Shown here: in pieces, positions 1-11,600 of the stretch
Layout of the letters: each line of letters starts with the position of its first letter
Position numbering within the stretch: the first letter of the stretch is position 1
NCBI GenBank assembly: GCA_025449115.1
Contig: JAHLKC010000009.1
Location: 124,001 to 188,000 of the forward strand
Origin: Chytridium lagenaria
Lineage: Eukaryota; Chytridiomycota; Chytridiomycetes; Chytridiales; Chytridiaceae
Length of the DNA: 64,000 nt
Direction: 5' to 3'
Translations under genes and position numbers: made by a program
Notes under the pieces: generated by a model
What the model saw: the letters and a program-made list of their open reading frames with translations, nothing else
Databases searched by the model: none
What the model was told of the DNA's origin: nothing

Positions 1-2
1 GT

Positions 3-197
3 ATCAAACAGACTACGACAGCCAAATCTTCCTCATCCGTACAACAGGGATCCCACGTAGCTTCATTTCCTTTTAAAGACCCAGATCCGCGAAGAAGAGT
101 TGCACGAGATGCCAGGAAGTTATTCTTTTCCCGTTGCAGCTACGATGGTAAAAACTTTTATTCCGCCAACTTCCTTCATTCATTTAATAAACTATGA
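3..197 (+). CDS. Possible 3' end of an unidentified gene running in from the left edge
   Basis: A frame is open from the window edge to a TGA at 195-197 (64 codons). It has a Ser/Thr-rich start and a basic stretch (DPDPRRRVARDARKLFFSR) that looks protein-like. I do not recognise the family. The frame could also cross an intron, because a GT follows at about 148. Only the C-terminus would lie in this window, so no function can be given. Confidence 0.3.
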   Translation: MKQTTTAKSSSSVQQGSHVASFPFKDPDPRRRVARDARKLFFSRCSYDGKNFYSANFLHSFNKL

Positions 198-603
198 ATT
201 GGTGACAAAAAGCGGTCCGCAAGCAATCCAGAAGAAAAAAACACGCCCGAAATAAATTTCCTGCTTATACAAGCACGCACATATATTTATATTCAAAAGA
301 GGTTTTCTGGAAACGAAAAAAAAAGGGGGGACAAAACACGAAGAGGTTGCAAAAAGCACCACCTTTTTTCAAATGAAATAAAACAGCGAAATCTTATCAC
401 ACAACTCCACAACAAAAGAAAAAACCAAGCAAACGAAACAAAAATAAAAATAAAAATCCCGAAGTAATTTTAACTCTCCCAAAATCTGCATAAGACAACT
501 TCCAAAAGGGGAGAAAGATAAACTTAACGGAAACCCCCAAGTCGCTAACCTACCCCACCCACTACCCCCAACCCTCTCAAGAAACACAAAAAAAACCGGA
601 TCC
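198..603. other. Gene-free stretch, probable 3' UTR of RAD23 on the minus strand
   Basis: A-rich on the plus strand, with long A runs at 318-327. No coding signal was seen. It presumably holds the 3' untranslated region and terminator of the minus-strand gene that follows. Confidence 0.5.
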
Positions 604-2293
604 TCAATCCTCCTGATTCATCATACTATCAAACAAAAAGTTGGCCGCAAGCTCTTCATTTTTATCGCACGCAAAAAAGCTTCAGCAGCCGCCATCCTAT
701 CAAACCCAAGCGCCGTAAGCCTGTTAATCGCTGCATCCTCCTCAGGCGTCAAATTAATCACGGCACCTCCCCCCTCAGACGCAGAATCATCACCTCCCAT
801 ATCAGCACCTCCACCGTCCCCCATCAACATCTGCATAAATGCTCCTTGGTTCTGCGAGATAAGCTGTAAAAAAAATAGGAGACATTAGCAAACAATATAG
901 GAGGATATCGGTATTTTACCTGGAAAAGTTCGGGCTGGGATTGCCCAATCTGCTGAAGCAACGGTTGCAAAAGATGAGGTTGCGTCCGGATCAGGTTCCG
1001 AATATCCTGAAACTGTGGGGAGTTTCGAAGTTCCGCGAGGCGAGCAACCGCATCGGGGCTGGCACCGGCTGCAGCACCAGCACGGGCGCTGGCCTGCTGG
1101 TTCGTAGCGGCGGCGGCAGCAGCTTCAAAGAGGTTGATGTAGGGAGAGTTACCTTAAATCCAAATGCAAGAAAGGAGGTTTAAGTATCAAGAAATGCGAT
1201 ATCAAAATAAAGTACCTGCGGGGGCGGCGGCGGCGGGGGTGGTTGCGGCGGGCGTGGCGGCAGCAGGGGAAGGTTGAGCCGCGGATTGAGGGCGGGGTGC
1301 GGCAGCGGCGGCCTCAAGGTTAGGAGGGATGCCCTAATGATTTCATTTTAGCAATCCAACTTCCGAAACCACTAAAACCCCCAAAAAAATACTCACGTTA
1401 ACAAGGTACTCGGCAGCGCGGTCAGGGTTATTAAATGCAGCACGCATAGCTCTCGCTACTTCCTCCTGTGAAAATCCCATTTCCATTAGATTCTGAACGG
1501 CCGCTTGAAGGTGAGCTCCAGTTGCTAAGTTCACATAAAAGGAAAAAAAGAAGCTCAGCAGGGAGTTAGAGATATGGGAGGGAATTACCAAGAGTTGACG
1601 CATCAAAGCTGACGTTCTCGGCGACAGCGGGGTAGCGGAGACGGCGGGTGCGTCGCCGGTGGCGGGGGTAGAGGCTGGGGTAGGAGCGGGGGCAGCGGCG
1701 GCCGGGGCGGCAGCAGGTGCGGGAGCGGCAGCGGGTGCAGGGGCTGCAGCGGGTGCGGAGGCGGTAGGGGTTGCGGAGGTGGAAGCGGTAGGGGTAGCCT
1801 TGGGCTGTCAACGCGGGAATCAAGGTTTTGTAGTTAAAACATTAATCCAGGTATCTAAACTTCGAAAAGCAAAGTTGCATACCTTGGTCACCATAACCAC
1901 AAGGAAATCCTTCTCCTGAATATTGCAGCTCTCTACGGTAACGGTGTCGGTGAGAATCTTTCCTGTTGTTTGATGAAAGATGTGTAAGTGAGGATGTGAT
2001 GGCGGTTGCTGGTAAAGTGCTTGAAAAACGTACCAGAATGAATCAACTTCTGGTGAGCGACGGCAAAGCCTGGGATGCCTCAATCTTCTCCTTGAGTTGA
2101 AGAATCTGTTCATAGAATGCATTAGATCAACAGTGTCCCACATTCCAATTGCGAACTCATGGCAAGTCCGGGAAGTGGAGGTGCCATGCAACCACACGGC
2201 CGGTTGTCTTTTAATCGCCATACCCACCGAAGCACTGGGCTCCACCTCGACAGTGAAAGCCTTCTGTTGAAGGGTTTTGACGGTGATTTGCAT
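604..2293 (-). CDS. RAD23: RAD23-family UV excision repair / proteasome shuttle protein
   Basis: Shuttle factor that binds ubiquitinated proteins through UBA domains and the proteasome through a ubiquitin-like domain, and that partners the XPC/Rad4 damage sensor. Domains in order: N-terminal ubiquitin-like domain starting MQITVKTLQQKAFTVEVE (2293 down to about 1870); a long Ala-rich linker; UBA1 with NLMEMGFSQEEVARAMRAA (about 1500-1395); another Ala-rich linker; the XPC-binding segment (LRNSPQF... to QNQGAFMQMLM, about 1060-830); and UBA2 with RLTALGFDRMAAAEAFLRA near 720-660. At least five introns break it, for example 864-919. Two frame breaks occur inside conserved motifs. Near 2069 a G is missing from an expected GGG run in the ubiquitin-like domain. 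Near 668 bases are missing in UBA2, after which the expected ending (ANFLFDSMMNQED, stop 604-606) follows in another frame. Domain order and motifs make the identity secure. Confidence 0.93.
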
Positions 2294-2811
2294 CTAGAAG
2301 GCTGTCTCGCGTAGTGATGTGTGTCGGTTGGTGCTCTTTGGGTGTTGTCGGAAGCAAAGGTTGCGAGACTCAATTCAATTTTTCTTTTCTTCTTTTTCTT
2401 TGGAATCGTCACAGGACGCGTGGTTTGGCATGAAGTACGTGTAGATGACTTTTATTTGTAATGCGCGCACCAACCACGAGAAATCATATCAATACATGTG
2501 TTTTGGATTCGCATGTCTCTTTTAAGACATTTATTTCAATTCGTATTGACGAGCCGTTGATTTTACAGTTGTTACGTAACTTACTCTTGTTCCATTCTTA
2601 CCAGATCGTCATTTAAGTATTCTCCTTAATGAGTAAAACCTCAATATGCATGAATGTCGCTCTCCTCCCATTTTCCCAGCCCTTGAGGAGATGTCCCCGA
2701 AACGCAATGTACACTTCATGCGCTGGCTTATGAAACGGTTACACCACCATCATTTGAGGCTGTCATGCGCTAAAGGGCTGCAGCAACAAGTACCGCCGTT
2801 CGGGACTATCA
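2294..2811. other. Intergenic, shared upstream region of RAD23 and the coiled-coil gene
   Basis: The two flanking genes diverge, so both promoters should lie here. I saw no clear TATA box and no convincing coding frame. Confidence 0.4.
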
Positions 2812-4624
2812 GTGCCATCATCCATCATTCACTCCCCTTCGAAAACAGGAATGGATCCTTCATCACCATCCATCGACTACAAGAAGCATCACGAAGTGTC
2901 CTCAGAGGGTTATGCCACAGAGGATGAGACCACAAGCCTGATCTCTTCCTCCGCCACCCTTATCACAAGTCAAGTCCCCGTTCTGACTTTCGCTGGAAGA
3001 AAGAGGTAACTTTTAATTGCTTTATTAGAAACTGATGCTCTACATGCAGGCTCAGAAATGGCAGGATCATAGTGAAAGGCAGCAAACTTATTATGAGAGG
3101 CTCATGGTGAAACTGCAAGAGAAGAACGTGAACTAGACGCTCTTCTCCACAGCTGTATTCAAGAAAAAACAAAAGCATTGGCATCTCTCGCTACAAAGGA
3201 AAAGTAATCGTCGAACTTCGGCATTCCCAACTTCATTAAAATATAACGTAAGTCCGCCTTCACCTTAAGTACCCTAAGCACCCTTAAAGCTGGAAGAAGC
3301 GAAAAGACTGCCCTGCATCTCCAGAAAAAGGTTCAACGCCGGAGAAGAACGGCAGGAGCCCAATGAAACGCTCAACTCCGAAACCTCATCCGACAATCCA
3401 CCGATCCCAACATTAGAACGTGAAAAGGAATCATTCAGAATACACTCGTCGAGCTACAACGTCATGCTGATGCAATGGCAAGTAGTCTTGAGATACTCAC
3501 GACGGAATTAAAACGGTGTCAAGAGGCTAACGAGTGTTGGGAACCGAGAAACAAGAGTTGGAGAATATGCTTTCGCAGACTTTTCTGGAAAGAATGAAAT
3601 GGAGGAGCGACTGAATCAAGAAATCAATGCGCTTCAAGAACGGTTGGATCAAATCACTGATGCCATGGCGGAGTTTTGTCCAGTTTCTTGTGATGTCGAG
3701 GCGTTCACAGTCCATAGCCTTGGATCGCGGCTTTTCAAGCTCGTCAATAGTGTCGACAACGTGGAGGCAAAGATTCATGGTTTCTTAGAAGAACGGCAAA
3801 CCATAAAACGGAGCTTGAGCACTATAAATGTAAGAATCATCAACTTCAAGACGATTTCGACCGATGCAAGAAGGAATTGCTGAATTTACAAAACATGATG
3901 ATTCGCGGACCTTTGCATCAACTCAGACCGATGCTACACTGAAGTCTACGATGCTGAAAATGATGTTCCTGTCGTTTTAGTGTCAACCGAGGCACTTATG
4001 GGATCAAAGATTGCAATACCGTTTAAACATGGGCCAGCTTCCCACTGTTACGCCAGTAGCCACGCCACACGTCGAACTTAAGTCCGTTCAAAAAAATCTT
4101 CCATGCTTTCAAAGCTTACTACCACAAGAACCTCCACGATTACCATCAACCCAACTGCAGAGACCGAGATATCTGAAGGCTTACAGCTCTTGAGTGCTGT
4201 CGTGGACCTGCAAAGCTCTCTCTGCAATTTTCCACCTTTGTCTCACAAGACAATGAGCTTGAAGATAGAATGGTGAGCCTTCAGGAACGATGTGGGATGT
4301 AGAGAGAGCTGGGGTGGAGCGCACGGAAAATGCGAAGCGGTTGATTTTAGAAATTGATGCTTTGAGGGAGGTCATGGGAGATGCTAAGAGGGATTGCAAC
4401 GACTTGACGGCAAAAGCCTCTTTCACGGAGGTGGTCAAGTAACGCAAGTAGCTGAGAAGCCGCTTCTGATGAATGGGTAGGTTGACTAGTTATTTTCGTA
4501 ATTATATTGCTCTGACACCCGTTTTTCATTCAGCTGGGTTCCTCATATATCGATTTTGGCTGGAGCAACCATCCTCTCGTTTTGTAGAGGGGTGATTTTG
4601 TTTGTAGATAGGGTCAATCTGTAA
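2812..4624 (+). CDS. Coiled-coil protein with hydrophobic C-terminus (frame broken in several places)
   Basis: Family not recognised. A Ser/Thr-rich, acidic N-terminus (SSEGYATEDETTSL, near 2912) is followed, after an intron at about 3009-3051, by heptad-rich pieces in changing frames: REERELDALLHSCIQEKTKA (~3125), NTLVELQRHADAMASSLEIL (~3440), MEERLNQEINALQERLDQI (3599) and ENAKRLILEIDALREVM (~4327). Near 4438 a frame change leads to QVAEKPLLMNG, then an intron (4475-4534) and a last exon WVPHISILAGATILSFCRG ending at a TAA at 4622-4624. That exon contains a short hydrophobic stretch near the end, which would suit a tail-anchored tether or golgin-like protein. Start chosen at the first ATG of a frame leading into the first exon; it could equally be the ATG at 2851. 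The number of breaks means it could be a pseudogene, but its neighbours show the same kind of breaks. Confidence 0.5.
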
Positions 4625-4959
4625 TTTATTATTTTTTCTGCCTACTCTTATTGAACTTTTTGTATTCTTTAAATTTTTTGCGTCTACCTTTTTCTAGAAC
4701 TGCGCTTGCTGCATGAAATAAATATTTTTCTTTATTGTATAAATTAATCTAAATGAATAACAGAGGAAGCTGGTTGGGATTGAAGATTTTGGATGAATTC
4801 ACGATTACTTATAATTTTTTTTTTCTAACGTTGATATCAGCATATATGTCTTTGACGGGATATAATATAATTGGTTTTATAAATATTAATAAAAAAATGT
4901 ACTGTAAAAAAGACAACTTTAAACTTTATTGAAAATGAGGGAAGAAGGGGTTTGTGAAT
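4625..4959. other. Intergenic between convergent genes
   Basis: Very AT-rich, with several A and T runs. It should hold the 3' ends of the coiled-coil gene and the septin gene. Nothing else was seen. Confidence 0.5.
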
Positions 4960-6561
4960 CTATTCCTCGTCATCTTCTGCGTCATCGCTATTTTATCAAA
5001 GATATTGTAATCAGCATTGAGATATGATGAAAAACGAGAAATATAAACATGACACTTACTTTCCGGCCTCAGCGCTGAGCTTCTCGGTACGGTAATTTTC
5101 ATACCTGTAAACAAAATAACAAGGTCAACAAACACGGAAAGTCAAATGGGAAAGGAAAATGTGAGATAAGCGGATCTTACAGAATGTCATGGGTGATTTC
5201 CTTAAGGTCTTGGAGGTGGGAAGAGAGGAGCATGTAACGAAGTTTCGAGAAGTCGCAGTGCTTAGAGTTGTCAACCTCCACGACACCCCAAGGGTATTGA
5301 CGGCAACGAACACGGCGTCCGTTGATGATAACCTCCTCCTCGCTACCAACGATTGAGAAAGGAAGAAGAGACTGGCAAAAAAAATTAGCACAACGCATCG
5401 ACTTGTTATGTCATCAACCCACCCTGAGCTCATTGTTCTCCTCAATAGTCTCCTCCTCATCCTCCTCTTCGTCATAAGGGAAGTTGTAGATCGGGATCTT
5501 GTAGTGGGCAATGTCCTCCATAATGTGCTTCTTTAAAGTGGCGACCTCCTGAGGAGTCATAGAGTCCGCCTTGGCGATAACGGGGATGACGTTGGCACGG
5601 GGTCCCAGACGGCGCATGAACTCAATATCGATCTCCCTAAGTGCGTGACCGGTGGGTTGGATAAAGTAGAGAACAGCGTGGACACGGTTGTCTGCAAAGA
5701 GAATCGTTGTGTTAGTGAGTCCAAAAACATTAGTCTTCATCGCCACCTTGGAATTTGGTACGCTAAAAAGAGCGTTAGTTTATCACTTGGCACAATAATG
5801 AACCTACCTTGATCCTAGACTCCTCAGCAAGAATGTCGTCATACTGCTTCTCAATGTAGGTAAGAATGTCGTGGAATCTGATTAAATCCGTGAGTACTTC
5901 CATTCGAATGTTATCCAGTCATTACCCCTTCTCGTTGTTAATGTTGTCACCGAATCCAGGAGTGTCAATAACAGTGAGGGAAAGCTTGAGCCCATCCTCC
6001 TCCATCTCTGCCATAGAAAAAAAGTGTCATTGTTTGATAGACTTCCGCATGATCCTCTTTTCACACATACCAACGGCGGTAGGGGTGATCTGAACCGTTC
6101 GCTCCTGGGCACTCTTGTCCGCAGCGCTAAAGTCCTTACGAGGAAATGACCTGGGATTCGCAGAGAGTGTTCACAAAGGTGGTCTTGCCGCATCCACTGG
6201 GACCTTTTATTCAAAATAAACAGATCATCAGTTGGAGTTTTCCCAGTCTTAAATTGATCGCATTCAAGAAGCCGTCTTTGTCTATCCTGCAAATAACTTA
6301 CCAACGACCATGATGGTGAAGACCAAACCCTTCTTAACATTCTTCCGTCTTGTAGCCTATTTCCGCATTGAGGCAGTAGGAAAGGTGAAAGCCAAGATCG
6401 TCAGCAAACAAGCCTCTCACTTTATAGGATGGAATGAACGGAATGAAAGAAAGTTTTTTGCGATCGCTCCCATCTACAATCATCCGCATTGAAAACTTCC
6501 TTCATGCGATCATCGTTCCTTGACCAATTACCATACTCACCAAAGGCGAGCGAGTCGACAT
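4960..6561 (-). CDS. Septin GTPase
   Basis: Septins are GTP-binding proteins that assemble into filaments and rings at the fungal cell cortex and septum. The start MSTRSPL (ATG at 6559-6561) is followed by an intron and then RRKNVKKGLVFTIMVVG, leading into the P-loop GPSGCGKTTFVNTLCES (~6200-6160), itself split by an intron. G3-G4 region: RVHAVLYFIQPTGHALREID, then VIPVIAKADSMTPQEV with the AKAD guanine-specificity motif (~5580). The septin unique element includes KLRYMLLSSHLQDLKEITHD and then YENYRTEKLS. The last exon is a short acidic tail (DDAEDDEE, stop 4960-4962). There is no C-terminal coiled coil, unlike many Cdc3/Cdc12-type septins, so the subgroup (Cdc11-like versus other) is left open. 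Several frame breaks occur around introns (e.g. near 5930 and 6150). Confidence 0.92.
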
Positions 6562-7130
6562 GTTTGTGTAGATGGAAGTAGCTGGCGAAAGGGGATGTGT
6601 GTTGTGTGTGTGTGTATGTGTGTGTTAAAGGGAATGAGATGCAAGGAACCTCTTTGGTCTGGAAGTATGAAAATTCGAGGTTGAGGGGTAAAAAAACGAA
6701 ACAAATTCCTTATTGGTCCTATGGTGGTCAGTGCGACAGACTCACCGCAATCTCACTTTTCGACATTTGAACTGGCTGGTTGGCTTACTAGATGGACAAG
6801 ATGCATACATGGATGGATGGATGGATGCATGGTCGATAGTGTTGGTCAATATTAGTTAGCGAAAGTACGTGATATCCGGGCTGTGTGTTGCATCTCCATC
6901 ATACATTTAATATCATGGCCTGGCGAGGCTGTTGTGCTCGCTTAATGGGTTTTTGGTCAGCCTTTTGGCTTTAATTGCGTGTTCATGTATATCTAAACCC
7001 ATAGCTTTGAATGAAAAATAAAACGATAACTCTGATACAACCACACTACGTTTTTTGTACACATTTTATTATTTACCTATGCTCTTACTCGACACCTACC
7101 TCAAATTCCCTTTTTAAATAACCGACAAAC
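6562..7130. other. Intergenic between divergent septin and NUP43 genes
   Basis: Contains a TG microsatellite and a GGAT repeat near 6808-6831. Both promoters should lie here, but I could not point to specific elements. Confidence 0.4.
6595..6626. repeat. TG/GT dinucleotide microsatellite
   Basis: About 30 nt of nearly pure TG repeat with a few interruptions, just upstream of the septin start. Confidence 0.8.
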
Positions 7131-8502
7131 ATGGTCCTTCCGTTTTCATACTTCAGCTCAGAGGGCAAGCTATCTCGCGTCAGATGGAGCCCACAATCCA
7201 TCCACAACTCCACCTCCCTCTCCTTTGTCGCAGGAACCTACGATGAACTCGACCACGCCCTAGTCCTCTGGAACTGCGACCCCAGCGTCAAAGCCGCCTT
7301 AGCAAGTCCGGACACAAGATGGCAAGCTGAGCCCGTCAACACTTTAAAGCATGACGGCGCTGTTCTTGATCTTGCTTTTGTACATGGCCAGAGAGGTCCT
7401 TTGGGGCTTCCATTTATGGTGACGGCGTCGTCGAATGGACATGTGGGCGTTTTCACTTGCAGTGATACTTCAAAGGGGGAGGGGGAGATTAAGGCGTTGG
7501 GGTCACAGTTGTTTCATTCGAATCCTGCTGGAAAGGGCGTTCCTTGTTATGCTCTAGCTGTGCAGCCTAATGCTTCGAGTGATCCAGAAATTGCGTCTGG
7601 TATGTTTGCATGATACGTGAATGGAATTGACGTTCATAGTTGGTTCGGATGGACACATTGCGTTTAGTACGTTGCAGGGCCAAACAGTAGCAAAAATAGA
7701 GAATGCGGATAGTTCGCAGATTACTGGAGTGAAGTGGACGACTGCAAATGAAATTGTTAGTTTAAAAGAGTAGTCGACGTTGGGACTCATCCTTGCAGGT
7801 TATTTCTACCGAGTCTGGTCGACTCAAGTTATTTGATCATAGACAGAAAGAGCTGGTTTCACAATAGTCGAGTAAGACTATAGCAGCATACGTTTGATCT
7901 AACATGACCTCAAGTTCCTCTGAAGACGTCTCAGCTTATAATTGCATTGCCGTTCATCCAACACAGGTACATATATTACAAAAGATAGCTGAACCTGACT
8001 TTTTTTCAAAAGGCAACAAGACTTGCAACAGGATCTCAGGATGGAACGGTGAAAGTTTGGGATCTTCGATCAACGTCCGAGCCTGAAGTAGAAGCCTACA
8101 AAATTCATTCCGGCGATGGTGTGTTTAAGTTTGGGACTTTAGCTGATTTTCTATAGTCTGGGAAGTCACGTTTCATCCAACAAATGCTCAGAAAATCATT
8201 TCCTGCTCAGAAGACGGAAAGACATCGTAAGTTTTTAAACTAAAATTCTTTGTCATTTTAATCCTCACATAGGGAGCTGCAATGGAGTTACGATATTAAT
8301 AGTCTTCAACCCGTGACGGGTGGTCATAGGCAGTTTAAAGTTGATCAGGTACCTTTATTTATCTGAGCCAATGTATTTTAACATCCCGTCTTAGAATATT
8401 CACAACCGGTTACCTTTGAATTCCTTGGATTGCCATCGTGACAACAACTTGGTCGTAGCAGTAGGAGACGCTTCGGGGATATTCTTATCCCATCGCTTGT
8501 GA
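7131..8502 (+). CDS. NUP43: Nucleoporin NUP43-like WD-repeat protein
   Basis: NUP43 is a seven-bladed WD propeller in the outer-ring Nup107-160 (Y) complex of the nuclear pore, present in many eukaryotes but missing from baker's yeast. Blades are visible as KLSRVRWSPQS, LDHALVLWNCDP, GAVLDLAFVH, PFMVTASSNGHVGVF, ASVGSDGHIAFSTLQGQT (across an intron), EIVISTESGRLKLFDHRQKE, RLATGSQDGTVKVWDLRS, VWEVTFHPTNAQKIISCSED and a C-terminal LNSLDCHRDNNLVVAVGDAS ending FLSHRL (TGA 8500-8502). The C-terminal pattern, with an LNSLD strand, a VAVGDA strand and a short tail, is characteristic of NUP43 among WD proteins. At least six short introns. A stop after KELVSQ (~7867) needs either an intron or a base error. 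Start: the ATG at 7131, first in frame. Confidence 0.8.
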
Positions 8503-8642
8503 ATTATGGAAAATACACCCTCTAAATTAAACCGAAACGCTGTCATCTTATCAAATAGGATTTGTTATAATAATTTATTATCACTATCACGATTTCGTCG
8601 AGTTGCATCTGCATGCGAAGTTGTGATTGTCAACCACCCAAA

Positions 8643-11600
8643 ATGACTGAACGGAACAAGTCTCCTCCAAGGGGATTTCTCGGCAGTTCCCTCTTCCCCA
8701 ACTTCAAAGTCCAATCTGATGACGACGATGAAGATAACCAGGATAAGGTCGATGCGAATTTGTATCGAAATATCTCCACTATACAGGATCCAGCACCCAT
8801 TGCGTCAAAACCACCTTCTTCGTTCCCTTCTTTCCCATCCTTCTCATCCGCACCCAAGTTTCCAAGCTTTTCATCCTTTCAAGCTCCCACCGATAAACCC
8901 CAGGAACGGGTAGACCGTCGATATGATGGTCGGTCCGAACTCCGGGATAGAGAGTAAGGAATAGCTATGGTTGGGGGTCTGACCTTGAAAGCCGTGAGCG
9001 TTCAAGAAGTAGGTCTCGAAGTCCGTCCTCTAAAAAGCGGTCACGCGAGAAATCCCATAAAAAAGGATGATAAATCCAAGAAAAAGAAAAAACATAAACA
9101 CGACAGAGAGGTAATAGCCAAACAACATGTTAAGTTAATTTTCAATAGCGATCTCCTGAAGTCATACCACAACTCACTTCAGATTTCAACGTCTTTTACA
9201 TTGACAGAAAAGGAGATGCGAATCTTTTGCGTTATGAGGGATTATCTAAAAAAGAAGTTTCTGATTATAGAAGAAGTTATTGTAAGATATGTAGTGTGGT
9301 ATGGAACTGACGACGCGCAGTTACGATCTTAGGTCCGGATTTTGATTACAAAATCGATAAGCATAGTGGGAAGATGGGAAGGGGGTTTGCAGTGACAGGA
9401 CGACCCAAAAAAGATGTGAGTACAATGAACGCATCGGTGTTCCTTTTTTAAAGATTGTTTGGTTTTTAATGCAATTCATTTTAATTGTAGAGAATCGGGT
9501 ACGATGAATTCAAAAAACAGCTAAAAGCGCGGCCGATAAAAGTTCGCAGGTTTTTCTGCCTCAATTTGATTAATCTAATACGTCTAGTGTGATAAAGCCA
9601 AAGAATACCTCGGAGCCCTACGAACCTGAAGACTTTATCCCGTTAGACCAAGAGCTACTTTCTGGAAGCCGAGAACTTGATAAGGCCGAAGTCTATAATT
9701 TTCAGCGATAAACCCTGATACATGAAGAAAACGGAAGAGTTTAACAAGAGGATCAATTCAGTAAGCAGTCATATGAATGTTTTTGTATTGATATTTGTAG
9801 GATCCGAAAAAATCGAAAAGTGTGGTTGGATTTTTATCAAATTTCAGGATACTCTTGTTGACTCGGTTGTGAAGAAAGCGTTGAAGAGGGCTGTGAATGA
9901 TAAGAAATTGGGCGATTTATGAGAAGGCGTTTGCGCATTTCCCGAATGATGATGAATTGTTTGGCGGGTTATATGGCGTGTTGTTCTGAAACTTGGGAGT
10001 GAGTCTTTCCTTTCTTTTAAAGACGTTTGAAAGAACATGCTGATCCTTTTGATTTAGAACAACAAAGTTGTTGACGAAGTGGGATAAAATATTGAAGCAG
10101 CATGCTGGATCGTTTTTACTTTGGGAGCGGTATCTTGAGTTTAGACAGACAAATTATACCACGTTCTCGGTTTTAAATTGCCTGGAAGTTTACGAAGAAT
10201 GCATATCAGCATTATCGAAAAACCAGAGTCTAGGTAAGCTCAACACCTTGAAGCTTTCCTGTGTAACTCTATCAAGATCATGCCGTCAGAGAGGGTATCC
10301 TCGCCCACATATTCACGCGAGCCTGTTTCATGCTCGCACAATCAGGTTCGTATATATAAATCTATGCACATTATAACAATTCGTAAAGGGTTTATTGAAC
10401 GTGCGATATGCTGTTTTCAAGCCATGATTGAGTTTTCGTCGTTTTGCCCTCAGGCTTTTGAAGAACAGCCTTTTCAGGATCGAGTGGAAATTTTTGAGTT
10501 GTTTTGGGAGAGTGAGTGCCCGCGGTTTGGGGAAGAGGTATGTTTATGAGTCTAGTGTTGGGTGGTTGACTTTTTTAAAGGGTGCTATAGGGTGGAGTGC
10601 GAATTTTATGCAATGTAGGTTGATTTCTTTTTTGTGTGAAAGTGTAATTTGACAAAAACAAATAGCAACAAGTAAATCAGTTCAGACAAAACTTCCACCG
10701 AAAGTGACCATGACGGATGAAGAAGGCGAAGGTGAAACCCCCCTCTTTAAGATATTGTGCTAAAGTGTGTAGATGAATTTCAAAAGTGGTTTCGAGAAGA
10801 ATCCATCGCCGAGTATCGACTCTGGCTTCCCCTCCGCTCCCTCGCAGAAGAAGAAGTAGATGAAGAAGAAGAATCCGACGACCCCTACCGTTCCGTTATA
10901 TTCACCGACATCCGTCCCCTCATGTTCCCCATCACCCTCCGCTCTACCAAACGTCAACTCATCGGTTCCTTCCTCAACCTCCTTTCCTCGCAAATCAATT
11001 TTGGCATATCCTCAAAAGACCGTTTAACGGCGGATCCATTCTTGCATGGAGAGTTTGTGGGGGAGGCGTGTGCGGCGGCGTTTTTCCCAGAGGTGAACAA
11101 GATGAATGTGGAGAGTCATGAGGAGACGGCCAAGAGGTTCAAGTTTCCTTTGAAATCGTTTCCGTCGAATTCGAGAAATGTGAGGGGGGAGAAGGAGTAT
11201 TTTGGAATGTTTGATGAGTTTGAGGCTGTGGCGGTTGAGGCGGCCGGGGATGATCGAAGGAATTTTGTAAGGTACGTTCGGTGACTCTTTTTTTTATATA
11301 CCCGCTTTAATACGTTTGTTCTCGTTGTAATTATATTCTTTTTGGCTTTAGAAACGTGTTTGTGCAGGCACGGCCAGTCCTTAATGAGGATTTCAAGATT
11401 TTACCAGCGCTATTTGGGTTTGAGGTGACGTTTGGGTTGAAAAGGTATTATTGAGTTTTGTTTCATGTGTCTAAACCTTTTAGCGGAATGAAGTTTGGCA
11501 AGAACCTTTTAAAATCTGAACGCTTTAATCTTTCTTTGTGGTGTGTGTATGCTGACATAGAGGCATCTAGAGGAAATCATGCAGAGGTGATGTCGAATTC

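Noticed and set aside
1659..1919. Ala/Gly-rich plus-strand ORF opposite RAD23
   Set aside because: It is the antisense of the Ala-rich RAD23 linker.
10760..10993. Minus-strand ORF rich in Glu/Gly/Phe
   Set aside because: Antisense of an acidic NRDE2 exon.
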